64,000 nucleotides of DNA from positions 29,048 through 93,047 of the forward strand of contig CAIQIR010000037.1 of NCBI GenBank assembly GCA_903871875.1, in the 5' to 3' direction. Below, piece by piece: positions 56,837 through 64,000 of this stretch. How positions within the stretch are numbered: the stretch's first letter is position 1; every line of letters begins with the position of its first letter. The notes under the pieces were generated by a model, which was not told the origin of the DNA, made no database searches, and worked only from the letters and a program-made list of their open reading frames with translations. The translations under genes and the position numbers were made by a program. Origin of the DNA: an uncultured Schlesneria sp. Lineage in GTDB: Bacteria > Planctomycetota > Planctomycetia > Planctomycetales > Planctomycetaceae.

Positions 56837-58312
56837 TCACATCGCCGCCCGCCGACCCGGCTTTTGCTTGATCAGACTTTCATTCCCGCAACCGGCCGAC
56901 GTCGGCAGCATCTTTCCCGGACTGCAGCGACCGGTCGGATTGAAGCAATCGCGGATTGACCGCATCACATTCAAATCCTCGGGCGAGAACAATCGGTCCA
57001 TGAAGCTGATCTTTTCCACGCCAATCCCATGCTCGCCGGTCACACTGCCGCCCAGTTCGATGCACTTGCCCAGAATTTCGTCGCTGGCCTTCAGCACTCG
57101 TTCGACCTGTTCCTTGTTCCGTTCATCGAACAACAAAATCGGGTGAATGTTGCCATCGCCCGCATGAAACACGTTCACGATCCGAATCCCATGTCGCAGA
57201 CCACAGGCAATAATAAAATCCAGAATCTCCGGCAACTTGGTCCGCGGCACTACTCCATCCTGAGTGCAATAACTGGGACTCAGCCGACCAATCGCACCGA
57301 ACGCCTGCTTGCGACATTTCCACAACAACAATCGCTCTTTCGGAGTATTCGCCTGCCGCACTTCCCGAGCACCCGATCGCGTACAAAGATCAATAATCCG
57401 CTGAGCCTCTTCTTCCACGGCCACTTCCAGACCATCGACTTCGATCAGCAGCACGGCACCGGCATCGAGGGGAAAGCCGAAATGAAACGCCTGTTCGACC
57501 GCCCCCACGATCCCCTGGTCCATCATCTCGAGCGCGGCCGGCACGATCCCCGCCCCAATGATTTCGCTGATCGCCTTGGTCGCATCGGAGACGGTCTCGA
57601 ACACCCCCAGCATGGTCCGATAAGCGGCCGGATCGCGCGTCAGCCGCACGATCACCTTCGTCGCAATCCCCAGCGTCCCCTCATTGCCGACAAACAATCC
57701 CGTCAGATCATAGCCCGGCGACTCTTCCACCGGTCCACCCAACTGCACGACTTGTCCATCGGGCAACACCACCTCGGCTCCCAGCACATGATTGACCGTC
57801 ACACCATATTTCAGCGTGTGCGGCCCACCCGAATTGGTGGCGAAGTTCCCGCCGATCGTACACGCCCCCTGGCTGGAGGGATCGGGAGCATAGTGGTAGC
57901 CGCTGCCCTTCAGATGGTTGGTCAGATGGACATTGACCAAACCCGGTTCGACGATGGCGTAGCGGTCGCGATAATTCACTTCCAGAATCTGCCGCATCCG
58001 CGTCAGGGCGATCATCACTCCGCCGCCGACCGGCAGACAACCGCCGGCCAGACTGGTCCCCGCACCACGCGGCACAAATGGCACATCGAATTCATGGCAC
58101 AGTTTGACAATCGCCACGACCTGTTCGGTGGTCGTCGGAAAGACCACCACATCGGGCGCCTTCTTGTCGACGACAAACCCATCGCACTCATAAACCAGCA
58201 GTTCGTCGGGATTGAATAAGAGTGCTTCGTCCCCCACGATCGTCCGCAGACGATTGATGAGTTCTTGCGGGCGAGCAACTGCACGAGCGGGTTCAGTCGA
58301 AGTCATCGTCAT
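56837..58312 (-). CDS. glcD: FAD-linked oxidase, glycolate oxidase subunit GlcD
   Basis: A 491-residue FAD-binding protein of the GlcD/D-lactate dehydrogenase group. The PP-loop PRGAGTSLAGGC (near 83-94) and the GGNFATNSGGPHTLKYGVT segment bind FAD. The C-terminal domain has NVFHAGDGNIHPILLF (His for the active site) and VTGEHGIGVEKISFM. It oxidises glycolate (or D-lactate) to glyoxylate (pyruvate) and passes electrons to GlcE/GlcF, which are not in the window. It starts at ATG 58312. The next gene on the strand is the hydroxyacid dehydrogenase. Confidence 0.93.
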   Translation of the reverse strand: MTMTSTEPARAVARPQELINRLRTIVGDEALLFNPDELLVYECDGFVVDKKAPDVVVFPTTTEQVVAIVKLCHEFDVPFVPRGAGTSLAGGCLPVGGGVMIALTRMRQILEVNYRDRYAIVEPGLVNVHLTNHLKGSGYHYAPDPSSQGACTIGGNFATNSGGPHTLKYGVTVNHVLGAEVVLPDGQVVQLGGPVEESPGYDLTGLFVGNEGTLGIATKVIVRLTRDPAAYRTMLGVFETVSDATKAISEIIGAGIVPAALEMMDQGIVGAVEQAFHFGFPLDAGAVLLIEVDGLEVAVEEEAQRIIDLCTRSGAREVRQANTPKERLLLWKCRKQAFGAIGRLSPSYCTQDGVVPRTKLPEILDFIIACGLRHGIRIVNVFHAGDGNIHPILLFDERNKEQVERVLKASDEILGKCIELGGSVTGEHGIGVEKISFMDRLFSPEDLNVMRSIRDCFNPTGRCSPGKMLPTSAGCGNESLIKQKPGRRAAM

Positions 58313-58532
58313 CGGTATGAAAACATCTCAGAAAAGTGGTCAGGTTTTCGGGCGAGGGTTCGCATGCGGCAGCACCAATTAGTTATAGCGGGAGCCCCAC
58401 CGAGGAAACAGCCGCCCATCCGCGTCTCCGTTCGGGCCACCGACCGGGAATTTGGAGAATCTACACCGGACCAGGTAATTCGCATTTTTTCGTGTGGGTG
58501 ATGATCAACATTGATCAACATTGAGCGAGTTC

Positions 58533-58872
58533 GATCAACACCCCTATTTTGTAGGGTTTGGCGAGTTTTTCCCGCTGAGCAAGTTTGATCAACCTTGATC
58601 AACATCCCTGTTTCATAGCGTTTGGCCGTATTGGCGAACCAACGGGGACTGGCTCCGTGTCCGATGCCTGTCCCCATTGGTTCCGTTCCCCGTTGGTTCG
58701 TCGGCCAGCCAGCTCCCGTTTTGTCGTCGGCTCGCCAGCGGCTGCCCCCCGCATTTCGCAGATTTGCCTGGCCAACATGGCCAAGTTGGCAACCTTCCCT
58801 GTTTTGTTGCGTTTGGAGCACATTCGCCGTTGGCAACATTGGCCAACATCCCTATTTCGTAGCGTTTCAGCG
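58533..58872. repeat. Four degenerate copies of a ~32-bp repeat module
   Basis: Copies at 58533-58565, 58597-58628, 58788-58819 and 58841-58872 share a core ATCCCTRTTTYGTAGCGTTT (R and Y mark variable bases) followed by GGCG-like ends. The first two begin with GATCAAC and the last two with GGCAAC or GGCCAAC, and each is preceded by a second copy of that heptamer about ten bases upstream (TTGATCAA and TTGGCCAA palindromes). Spacing is irregular, so this is not a CRISPR array. It looks like a dispersed intergenic repeat amplified here. Confidence 0.65.
58644..58675. repeat. REP-like hairpin 1
   Basis: Imperfect inverted repeat: GGGGACTGGC at 58644-58653 pairs with GCCTGTCCCC at 58666-58675 with one mismatch, and a loop of 12 bases. 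The arms are the same as those of the hairpin at 58891-58928 (GGGGACAGGC and GCCAGTCCCC), which marks them as copies of one element. Confidence 0.55.
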
Positions 58873-58890
58873 AAACGACAAAACAGAAAC

Positions 58891-58928
58891 ACCGGGGACA
58901 GGCACCACGTACGGAGCCAGTCCCCGGT
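58891..58928. repeat. REP-like hairpin 2
   Basis: ACCGGGGACAGGCACC (58891-58906) and GGAGCCAGTCCCCGGT (58913-58928) form a near-perfect 16-bp stem with a six-base loop. The paired words GGGGACAGGC and GCCAGTCCCC resemble REP elements that are mobilised by REP-associated tyrosine transposases (Y1/RAYT), which often recognise a GGGGAC-type hairpin. A third, partial copy (ACGGGGACTGTCC) begins at 59118. No RAYT gene is in the window. Confidence 0.55.
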
Positions 58929-59376
58929 AATTCTGCGCCCGCTTGCCCGCTCATTCCCTGTCCCCGTTGTTGCTCCCCCCGTTGTGTCTTCGTTCCCCAC
59001 GTTCCCGACCCCCATTTGCCCAACTCTACCGTCGGCAGCTATCCCGCGATTTCCGCCCCCCGCATTCAGCCCCGCCCAATTTCATCCGGCCACAAACCAC
59101 ATCCCAACACAAGAAACAAACGGGGACTGTCCGACCAGCCCCCACTGACCGCTTAATCCCCGCTCTCTGATCCGTGCCTGTTGCGTCATCGTCGCCACCC
59201 CGGCTCTCACAGCCCGTCCCATTCCCTCAAAATCACATCCGCTATCAACGAATCTTCTGCCCAAAGATCACCAGCCCGGACAAAACGTCATTCCAGCACC
59301 CATCATACGCAGACGACAGACACTGTCAACGCCTGTTTGTCATTTTTGTATTTTTTTTGTCGCGACGCATAAATGC

Positions 59377-59420
59377 AAAAAAGGGGGCCGGCTCCGCCCC
59401 CGGTGCCCGCCCCCTTTTTT
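59377..59420 (-). terminator. Strong intrinsic terminator with A/U flanks
   Basis: Perfect 12-bp inverted repeat AAAAAAGGGGGC / GCCCCCTTTTTT (59377-59388 and 59409-59420) enclosing 20 bases. The six-A and six-T flanks give a U-tract in either direction, so it can terminate both strands. It lies 31 bp after the stop of the gene ending at 59451 (minus strand). The inner sequence again contains GGCTCC and GGTGCC, words shared with the REP-like hairpins, so it may be a REP element recruited as a terminator. Confidence 0.8.
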
Positions 59421-59450
59421 CGACTTCCCACTATTCCGCAGCCCGTCGGC

Positions 59451-61082
59451 TTATCGCCGAAACCTCCAGTAAACGGCACCACTCGAATCCACGACTCTCT
59501 CTAGCAGCCGTTCGTCGGGGTGCTTGCCTTTGATCAATAAGAGTTGATCTTCCACGACGTGACGATTGTCGCCGTAATAGGCATGACCCAGGTAGCTGCA
59601 ATCGACATTCGTGGCATCAATCGTTTCGACCGGCGGAACGACGGTCAGGTTATTGGCATCGCCTGCCCGTGGATTGCCATAGATGGCCTCGTTGGCTCCG
59701 AAAAACAGCACCTCGTCCCTGGCCGAAGCATACATCGTGAATCGACGCGCCTTCCCAGCGATGGCCGGCACGATTTCCCGTTGGTACGCCCCCGCGTCGA
59801 TGTCAGGAGCCGTGAGAATGACTTCTCTGATTCTCGATTGACTGGGATCAGATTCCGTCTTCATGCGCATCAGTGCCCGGGTCAGCGTCCGATTTCCCAT
59901 GCTGTGAGCGATCAAAAAGATCTGTCGCCGGGGATTGCTCTCGAGAATTCTCTCAATCACCTCGCGAAGATCGGGAATGGCCCATTCCGAATTGGCGGCA
60001 TCCGTTCCGTAATCGAGCAAGCGATTGACGGAGGGCCAGCTGAAGAACATCGAAACACCATCAAACTTGAGATCATAGGCCAGCTGTCCGGTACGTCGCG
60101 CCGCGTCTTCGAATGAGACGTGAAAGCCATGCACAAATAACAACACCCGTGCATTCGATGGATATTTTGCCAATTCGCTGGCCAGAGAATCCATCGAGGG
60201 GAACTGCAGGGACTCCCGCAGAATGACATGCTTTTCCGGATTGTGAGCGACCTCGAACCAGAAGACGTCGGGGGCCTCAAGATGACCCACTCGATGGGAT
60301 TTCGGAATACTGACGACACATTTGCCGCAGACAAGTTTTCCACGTCGCGCACCATAAAAGATTGGCGATCCTGTTCGGACTCGCACAAATACGACGCACA
60401 GCCACACCGCACAGACCAGCACTCCACAAATGGCAAACTGATCCAGGGAGACATGGCGCTGACCGCGCCTGCGAAGTGCCGCCAAATTCACGATCCAATC
60501 CATCCCCACACTGACCACTCGCCGTAACCGCGGAAACATTCTCGACGGCCCGCTTTTGAGCTGCTCTGCGATGCGCAGCAGCGCGATGGTCAAGATCGCC
60601 AACAGCGGCAGAGCAAGCTTCGACCAGAACTTGCCCAACTCCGGCCGGCGGTCGGTGGCATACAGGATCTCGGCCTTGTAACTCGCCCCTTCGACCTCCT
60701 TGACGGACCCTTGGCCAACTTCGGGAAACACCGGCAACTCGATCGACACATCGGATGCACTTTCATCAGGTGAAAAGAGAGGCGGATCAGGCCTCGACTC
60801 GGTGATGAGATCATTCATATTGGGAATCGCCTCGTTAAATTCGGGCATCGCGTCTGTCACGTGATCGTCACCGTCGGAAAGAGGCCGTTGTAGGCTGTCG
60901 GGCCAGGAAGAGGGGGCCGTTATGACGATGTCGGGTGACGATTCAGTCTCATCTGGCGCTGAGGATTTTCTTTCCTCTTTTTGGTGATATGAAGCGACAT
61001 GAACGCCCCGAATAGATAGCGTTAGCACAAACAATAGACCGAGCACTGCCAGATAAACGACCAGCGTCCGTTGTTTCGCCAC
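59451..61082 (-). CDS. DUF900-type alpha/beta hydrolase, membrane anchored
   Basis: A 543-residue protein. An N-terminal membrane helix (LVVYLAVLGLLFVLTLSIRG) is followed by a polar linker, then two further hydrophobic segments (near 160-175 and 210-235). The C-terminal half is an alpha/beta hydrolase of the DUF900 family: oxyanion strand LLFVHGFHVSFEDAA, nucleophile elbow AHSMGNRT with Ser, acid in LTAPDIDAG, and His in GHAYYGDNRHV. Substrate unknown; an esterase or lipase-like activity at the membrane is likely. The start is GTG 61082 with GGGGAGG five bases upstream, a strong ribosome-binding site. Confidence 0.82.
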   Translation of the reverse strand: MAKQRTLVVYLAVLGLLFVLTLSIRGVHVASYHQKEERKSSAPDETESSPDIVITAPSSWPDSLQRPLSDGDDHVTDAMPEFNEAIPNMNDLITESRPDPPLFSPDESASDVSIELPVFPEVGQGSVKEVEGASYKAEILYATDRRPELGKFWSKLALPLLAILTIALLRIAEQLKSGPSRMFPRLRRVVSVGMDWIVNLAALRRRGQRHVSLDQFAICGVLVCAVWLCVVFVRVRTGSPIFYGARRGKLVCGKCVVSIPKSHRVGHLEAPDVFWFEVAHNPEKHVILRESLQFPSMDSLASELAKYPSNARVLLFVHGFHVSFEDAARRTGQLAYDLKFDGVSMFFSWPSVNRLLDYGTDAANSEWAIPDLREVIERILESNPRRQIFLIAHSMGNRTLTRALMRMKTESDPSQSRIREVILTAPDIDAGAYQREIVPAIAGKARRFTMYASARDEVLFFGANEAIYGNPRAGDANNLTVVPPVETIDATNVDCSYLGHAYYGDNRHVVEDQLLLIKGKHPDERLLERVVDSSGAVYWRFRR

Positions 61083-61827
61083 AGTGGCCTCCCCATGAAC
61101 GAAAAGCGAGAATCGAGTTCAGTCATTTTGGCGTCTACGACCCGCACGCCGTGAGCGACAAAGCACCAGCACCAGCACCGCCCAAGCCACAATCGTCTTG
61201 GCACGCTGTAAAGCATTCAAAAGAGTATTTGCAAAAATAGACTTGCGTCGGCCGCGATGACTCCGACCGACGAATATCTGCACGAGGAATGCCGAGCGTC
61301 ACTCAAGCCTGAGATCCGGCGCACTCACTTGTCATTTTGACACACGCGTCCCGAGACGACGATCACCCGCCGAACCCGTCTTGCGGTCGACGCTGCACGC
61401 GTTCACACCCAAAAGCTGCGAAGAACAAAGCGAACAACAAAGATGCGATAGACAAGAACACATCGCGGTCGATTAACCGCGAGTCGCTTGTGGATTAGCG
61501 ACTCAACGAACAGGCCGCCGTCAGCCGGGCCATTATTACACACTTACTATAAGTCATTTGCAACTATTCACGCCACATTTTTTATGAAGCGAGGCATTTT
61601 TAACCCCTCAGAGCCCGCCATCGCTCGCCCCCGAACTCGCCTAATCGAAGCGAACCCGCCCCCAACTAACACCAGTATTCGGTGAGCGGAAGCAACACAA
61701 GCGGCACGAAGCCAGAGAAAACAAAAGATTGTTTATCGAGACACGTAGCGGCCTGATCCTTAGTTCCCCAAGCGGCAATTCCCGATCGAAACCTGAGGCA
61801 CTCCGCCCACGGTACACGCCCTCTAAT
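61083..61827. other. Gene-poor region with tandem hairpins
   Basis: 745 bp between the DUF900-type gene (start 61082) and the membrane-protein gene stop (61828), both minus strand. No credible ORF is present. Two adjacent inverted repeats occur at 61467-61482 (GCGGT and ACCGC) and 61483-61506 (GAGTCGC and GCGACTC, ten-base loop). This could be a remnant of a mobile or RNA-coding segment, or regulatory DNA for the hydrolase. AT-rich patches lie near 61530-61600. No tRNA fold was found. Confidence 0.4.
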
Positions 61828-62202
61828 TCAGCTTAGCTTTTGATCATGGCTGTTCGAAAGCTGTCGAGAAGCATGACGCTGATAAAAGTCGAGAGCGACT
61901 CCCATCAGTAACCCAACGGCGAATCCCTCCCAGAGCCTGGTAACTGTCAACACCATTCGGGGTTCCCCACCCATACCAGACCAACGGCCCACGACGGGAA
62001 AAAAGACGTCCCATAAATGCACCACGTCGTCCGACAGCATGCCGGCAAGAGCTCCAACAATGACGCAAGGCAAAACCCAGCCAAACCGAAACAGGAGGGA
62101 CACCAACGAGTAAACCAACAATACGGGGAAAATCCGCGACAGCAATGCATCCGGTTCGTCAAACTCGTCTCTCGAACCGCGCGAATAGAGGAAACTCGGC
62201 AT
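61828..62202 (-). CDS. Small membrane protein of unknown function
   Basis: About 124 residues from ATG 62202 (MPSFLYSRGSRDEFDEPDAL). Two or three hydrophobic helices: IFPVLLVYSLVSLLFRFGWV, VLPCVIVGALAGMLSDDVVH and WEGFAVGLLMGVALDFYQ. It resembles no family known to me. The frame is open to a TTG at 62361, which would add 53 less convincing residues. The gene neighbourhood is accessory-looking: a long gap on one side and a divergent unknown gene on the other. Confidence 0.5.
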   Translation of the reverse strand: MPSFLYSRGSRDEFDEPDALLSRIFPVLLVYSLVSLLFRFGWVLPCVIVGALAGMLSDDVVHLWDVFFPVVGRWSGMGGEPRMVLTVTRLWEGFAVGLLMGVALDFYQRHASRQLSNSHDQKLS

Positions 62203-62671
62203 TCTCGTGAAGGCTGTCACGATCCATTTGGAAAGGCATTGCGCGACAGTGACATTGAGCCCAACCTCTGCCGAATACTTTTTAGCAGCGCAAAATCCTA
62301 ATGAAAACGCAGTGGTTTCATTAAGATTACAATGACGGGACGGTGGCGAGGATTTATTCAAATCTCTGTGACAGCCTGGCGTCCTGGCCGCCGGGCTACG
62401 TGTCGCCGGCTTTTATTTTGGGTCACGCTAGCTCGTCCAGGACAAATTACTACACGAGGTCCGACGGAACAAAACTACGTGAAACCAACACCCACCAACA
62501 TCACCACGGTCGCCCCAACGCAGGGCAACTGGGAACAACGGTCGACGATCGCTCCATGTTGCAGCACCGCATTCTTTTTACCCCTATACCGCGTGTTCAA
62601 TTGGAGTCATATAGAAAGTTGCTACAATCGAGCCGCCCATCCTACGCCTTTATTTTTTTCGAAACGGCTCA
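62203..62671. other. Divergent intergenic region near right edge
   Basis: 469 bp between the small membrane protein gene and the helical-protein gene. Besides the promoter candidate at 62601-62628 nothing definite is seen. The short plus-strand ORFs across 62332-62810 run into the downstream gene in another frame and have no protein-like pattern. Confidence 0.35.
62601..62628 (+). promoter_or_regulatory. Probable sigma-70 promoter for the helical-protein gene
   Basis: TTGGAG (62601-62606), a 16-base spacer and TACAAT (62623-62628) would start transcription near 62635, leaving a leader of about 37 bases before ATG 62672. The -10 box matches five of six bases. Pattern match only. Confidence 0.4.
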
Positions 62672-63841
62672 ATGTCCAAATCCGACGACAGAAAACGACG
62701 CAAGCGGGATGCTCACATCAAGGTCAAACGAGCTCGCGATGCAGTTCTTGCCGCCGAGTCGCAGCTCCAACGGACGCTTCAGACGGCTAACCAATTGTCT
62801 CCACAACTAATTTCAGATGTATTGGCGGTCCCATGGCCGAAATCGCAACAGCTCATTTCGATCGCGCTGACACGCTCGCCGCTCCGTGATGAACTCATGC
62901 CCGACGCTTTTCCACCGGATATTTTCTCATTCGGCATAAAAAGGAGCTACGGGCTAACTGCAAATTTGAATTCAGAGCTCCAGCTGATCCTTTCGGTGCT
63001 TATAACCTTCAAACGACAATTGCAACTCTTCCTCAGCTCCTTCGGTCGATTTGAGCGTTCGGTCCTGCTCGGCGACCTCCCGGCCGCTCGTTCGGAACGG
63101 GCGACCGTGATTGGGACCCACGGCACGTCAATGTGGAGCATCGAAACTGGCCTGCTACTGGGTGAGCTCGAGCAAGGCGTTAAAGGGAGTCGCGAGGCGC
63201 TCTCAGAAGTCCAAGAAGCGACTAAGAGCCCGTACGTTGGCCTTCTTTCGTCATTTATGTCTCTTCGAATCGAAGCAATGGAATCCGTCTCCGGCTACAC
63301 CGCTGCTTTGCGTTCATTGCTTGCGCCTGCTCGGTACGAAACCAAATTGCAATCGCTAATTGCAGAAACAGTATTCAGACTGAATTTGCACGACTTCCAG
63401 CAACACAGGCACCTTCACGCCATCCTCGAACTCTCGCGAGGCTACTCATTGTGCGACGCGTACAACACGTTCGTCCGAGTCCTTTTGGTGATGGCCTCTC
63501 ATCCCCATAACGTTGCTTATAAACAGATGCTGTCGACGGTCGTGCCGAAAGCTGCCGAAGCATTTGACGATCACCGACTTTGGACCCTGCTTGCACTCAC
63601 CGACGCCCAAAGCGACTTGCATGTCGACGCATTAAGCGACTCACTCTTTTTCCTGTGCGACCAATACGCACGGGGAGACTACGCAAGCGTACTTTCCGGC
63701 GCGACAGGCATGCTGTCACAGTATCCACATTGCTTTGAATTATACGAGTTGGCAGCAAGGGCATCGGCGAACGGCCAACTCGCAGTTCCCGAGTGTTTAC
63801 CGCAACCTTCGGTCTCAGCAACACTTCTAGCAGCCTGTTGA
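62672..63841 (+). CDS. Helical protein of unknown function, probably truncated by an insertion
   Basis: A 389-residue soluble protein without signal or membrane segment. It is almost all helical; pairs such as LLGDLPAARSERATVIG and YARGDYASVLSGATGML look like TPR-like helical repeats. The N-terminus is very basic (MSKSDDRKRRKRDAHIKVKR). No family is recognised. The last residues (LLAAC, then TGA at 63839-63841) are encoded by what looks like the terminal sequence of an insertion element starting near 63828, so the native C-terminus is probably missing. The base composition and codon choice look less regular than in the neighbouring genes, which fits an acquired gene. Confidence 0.6.
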   Translation: MSKSDDRKRRKRDAHIKVKRARDAVLAAESQLQRTLQTANQLSPQLISDVLAVPWPKSQQLISIALTRSPLRDELMPDAFPPDIFSFGIKRSYGLTANLNSELQLILSVLITFKRQLQLFLSSFGRFERSVLLGDLPAARSERATVIGTHGTSMWSIETGLLLGELEQGVKGSREALSEVQEATKSPYVGLLSSFMSLRIEAMESVSGYTAALRSLLAPARYETKLQSLIAETVFRLNLHDFQQHRHLHAILELSRGYSLCDAYNTFVRVLLVMASHPHNVAYKQMLSTVVPKAAEAFDDHRLWTLLALTDAQSDLHVDALSDSLFFLCDQYARGDYASVLSGATGMLSQYPHCFELYELAARASANGQLAVPECLPQPSVSATLLAAC

Positions 63842-64000
63842 AAATGCCGTGAAAGCTTGCCCGGCGACAAAAATTACGCGCTGCCGAAAATTCGTCGCGC
63901 ACGAGTTCACGATGACGGAAAAAACGTTCGACAATGGCCAATGTCGCTTCTGATCGCGCCAGAGAGCCCTCTGGAACTCGTCAAACCACAAATTCGCGAA
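63828..64000. mobile_element. Possible end of an insertion sequence, cut by the window edge
   Basis: The 17-base TAGCAGCCTGTTGAAAA at 63828-63844 resembles the terminal inverted repeats of several transposase-bearing insertion sequences (the TGTTGAAAA pattern is common). The gene to the left ends inside it, and the 156 bp to the right show no coding potential that continues the left gene. The element's transposase would lie outside the window, so its family cannot be told. Confidence 0.4.

Larger units (their letters stand above)
58313..59450. other. Repeat-rich 1.1 kb intergenic region
   Basis: 1138 bp with no credible gene between glcD and the DUF900-type hydrolase gene (both minus strand). 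It holds four copies of a degenerate ~32-bp module, at least two REP-like hairpins and a strong terminator. ORFs of 60-190 codons on both strands are low-complexity and rich in Arg/Pro, and they change with the repeats, so they are not genes. The 3' part (58930-59340) is unusually C-rich on the plus strand. Confidence 0.6.

Noticed and set aside
55824..57146. 440-codon ORF on the plus strand
   Set aside because: It lies antisense across the dehydrogenase and glcD genes and has an Arg/His/Gln-rich composition typical of shadow frames.
57029..58219. 396-codon plus-strand ORF
   Set aside because: Fully antisense to glcD, whose catalytic and FAD motifs are intact; it has no recognisable motif.
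58503..58872. CRISPR array
   Set aside because: The four related copies differ at many positions, have irregular spacing (31-160 bases between copies) and no spacer-like segments or cas genes nearby.
58585..59148. 187-codon plus-strand ORF in the repeat region
   Set aside because: It runs through the hairpins and repeats, is Pro/Ser/Arg-rich, and has no ribosome-binding site or domain.
1..64000. tRNA or rRNA genes
   Set aside because: All gaps over 200 bases were read for a TTC-loop and CCA-type acceptor pattern; no candidate was good enough to list. A covariance-model search would be decisive.

Overview
The window looks like a chromosomal segment of a planctomycete (phylum Planctomycetota). 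The best evidence is lineage-typical protein families: a DUF1549/DUF1553 protein in an operon with a DUF1501 protein, a DUF1583-type secreted protein, a GxGYxYP-domain protein, tandem YHS-like domains behind a thioredoxin fold, and many secreted proteins of unknown function. Genus and species cannot be fixed from the sequence. No rRNA, tRNA or CRISPR array was found.

Layout. 1-10.2 kb: a 3'-truncated UbiD-family protein with missing cofactor and catalytic motifs, a DUF455 ferritin-like protein, a degenerate CheA/receiver-like protein, upp, a TIGR01777 epimerase-like protein, the GTPase Obg, two proteins of unknown function and a short LuxR-type regulator. 10.8-19.1 kb: a thioesterase-crotonase fusion, a cytochrome oxidase subunit III-like protein, a DtxR/MntR-type regulator, the translation cluster rpmE-prfA-prmC, a lipoprotein and a histidine-rich EF-hand protein. 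19.5-27.5 kb: a translationally coupled minus-strand operon (split transketolase, epimerase-glycosyltransferase fusion, two methyltransferases, YfhO-like membrane protein) that probably makes and transfers a modified surface sugar. 27.9-42.3 kb: large secreted proteins, including the DUF1549/1553 - PPC-like - DUF1501 operon, and a serine hydrolase.

42.4-46.6 kb is accessory: a 3' remnant of an S41 peptidase gene, an ECF sigma factor with a membrane partner, and a serine-recombinase element whose recombinase gene has a one-base frameshift. 46.8-61.1 kb returns to core and cell-envelope genes: MATE exporter, two glycosyltransferase-like membrane proteins, an M20 deacetylase, thioredoxin-YHS, a 2-hydroxyacid dehydrogenase next to glcD (probably glycolate/glyoxylate metabolism), and a DUF900 hydrolase. 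The 1.1 kb gap between glcD and the hydrolase gene is packed with REP-like hairpins and a degenerate ~32-bp repeat.

61.1-64 kb is again accessory: long gene-poor DNA, a small membrane protein, and a helical protein of unknown function whose stop codon lies in what looks like an insertion-sequence end. No complete new system can be proven. The strongest leads are the thioesterase-crotonase fusion, the split-transketolase glycan operon, the histidine-rich EF-hand protein, the intergenic repeat cluster and the truncated gene at the right edge.
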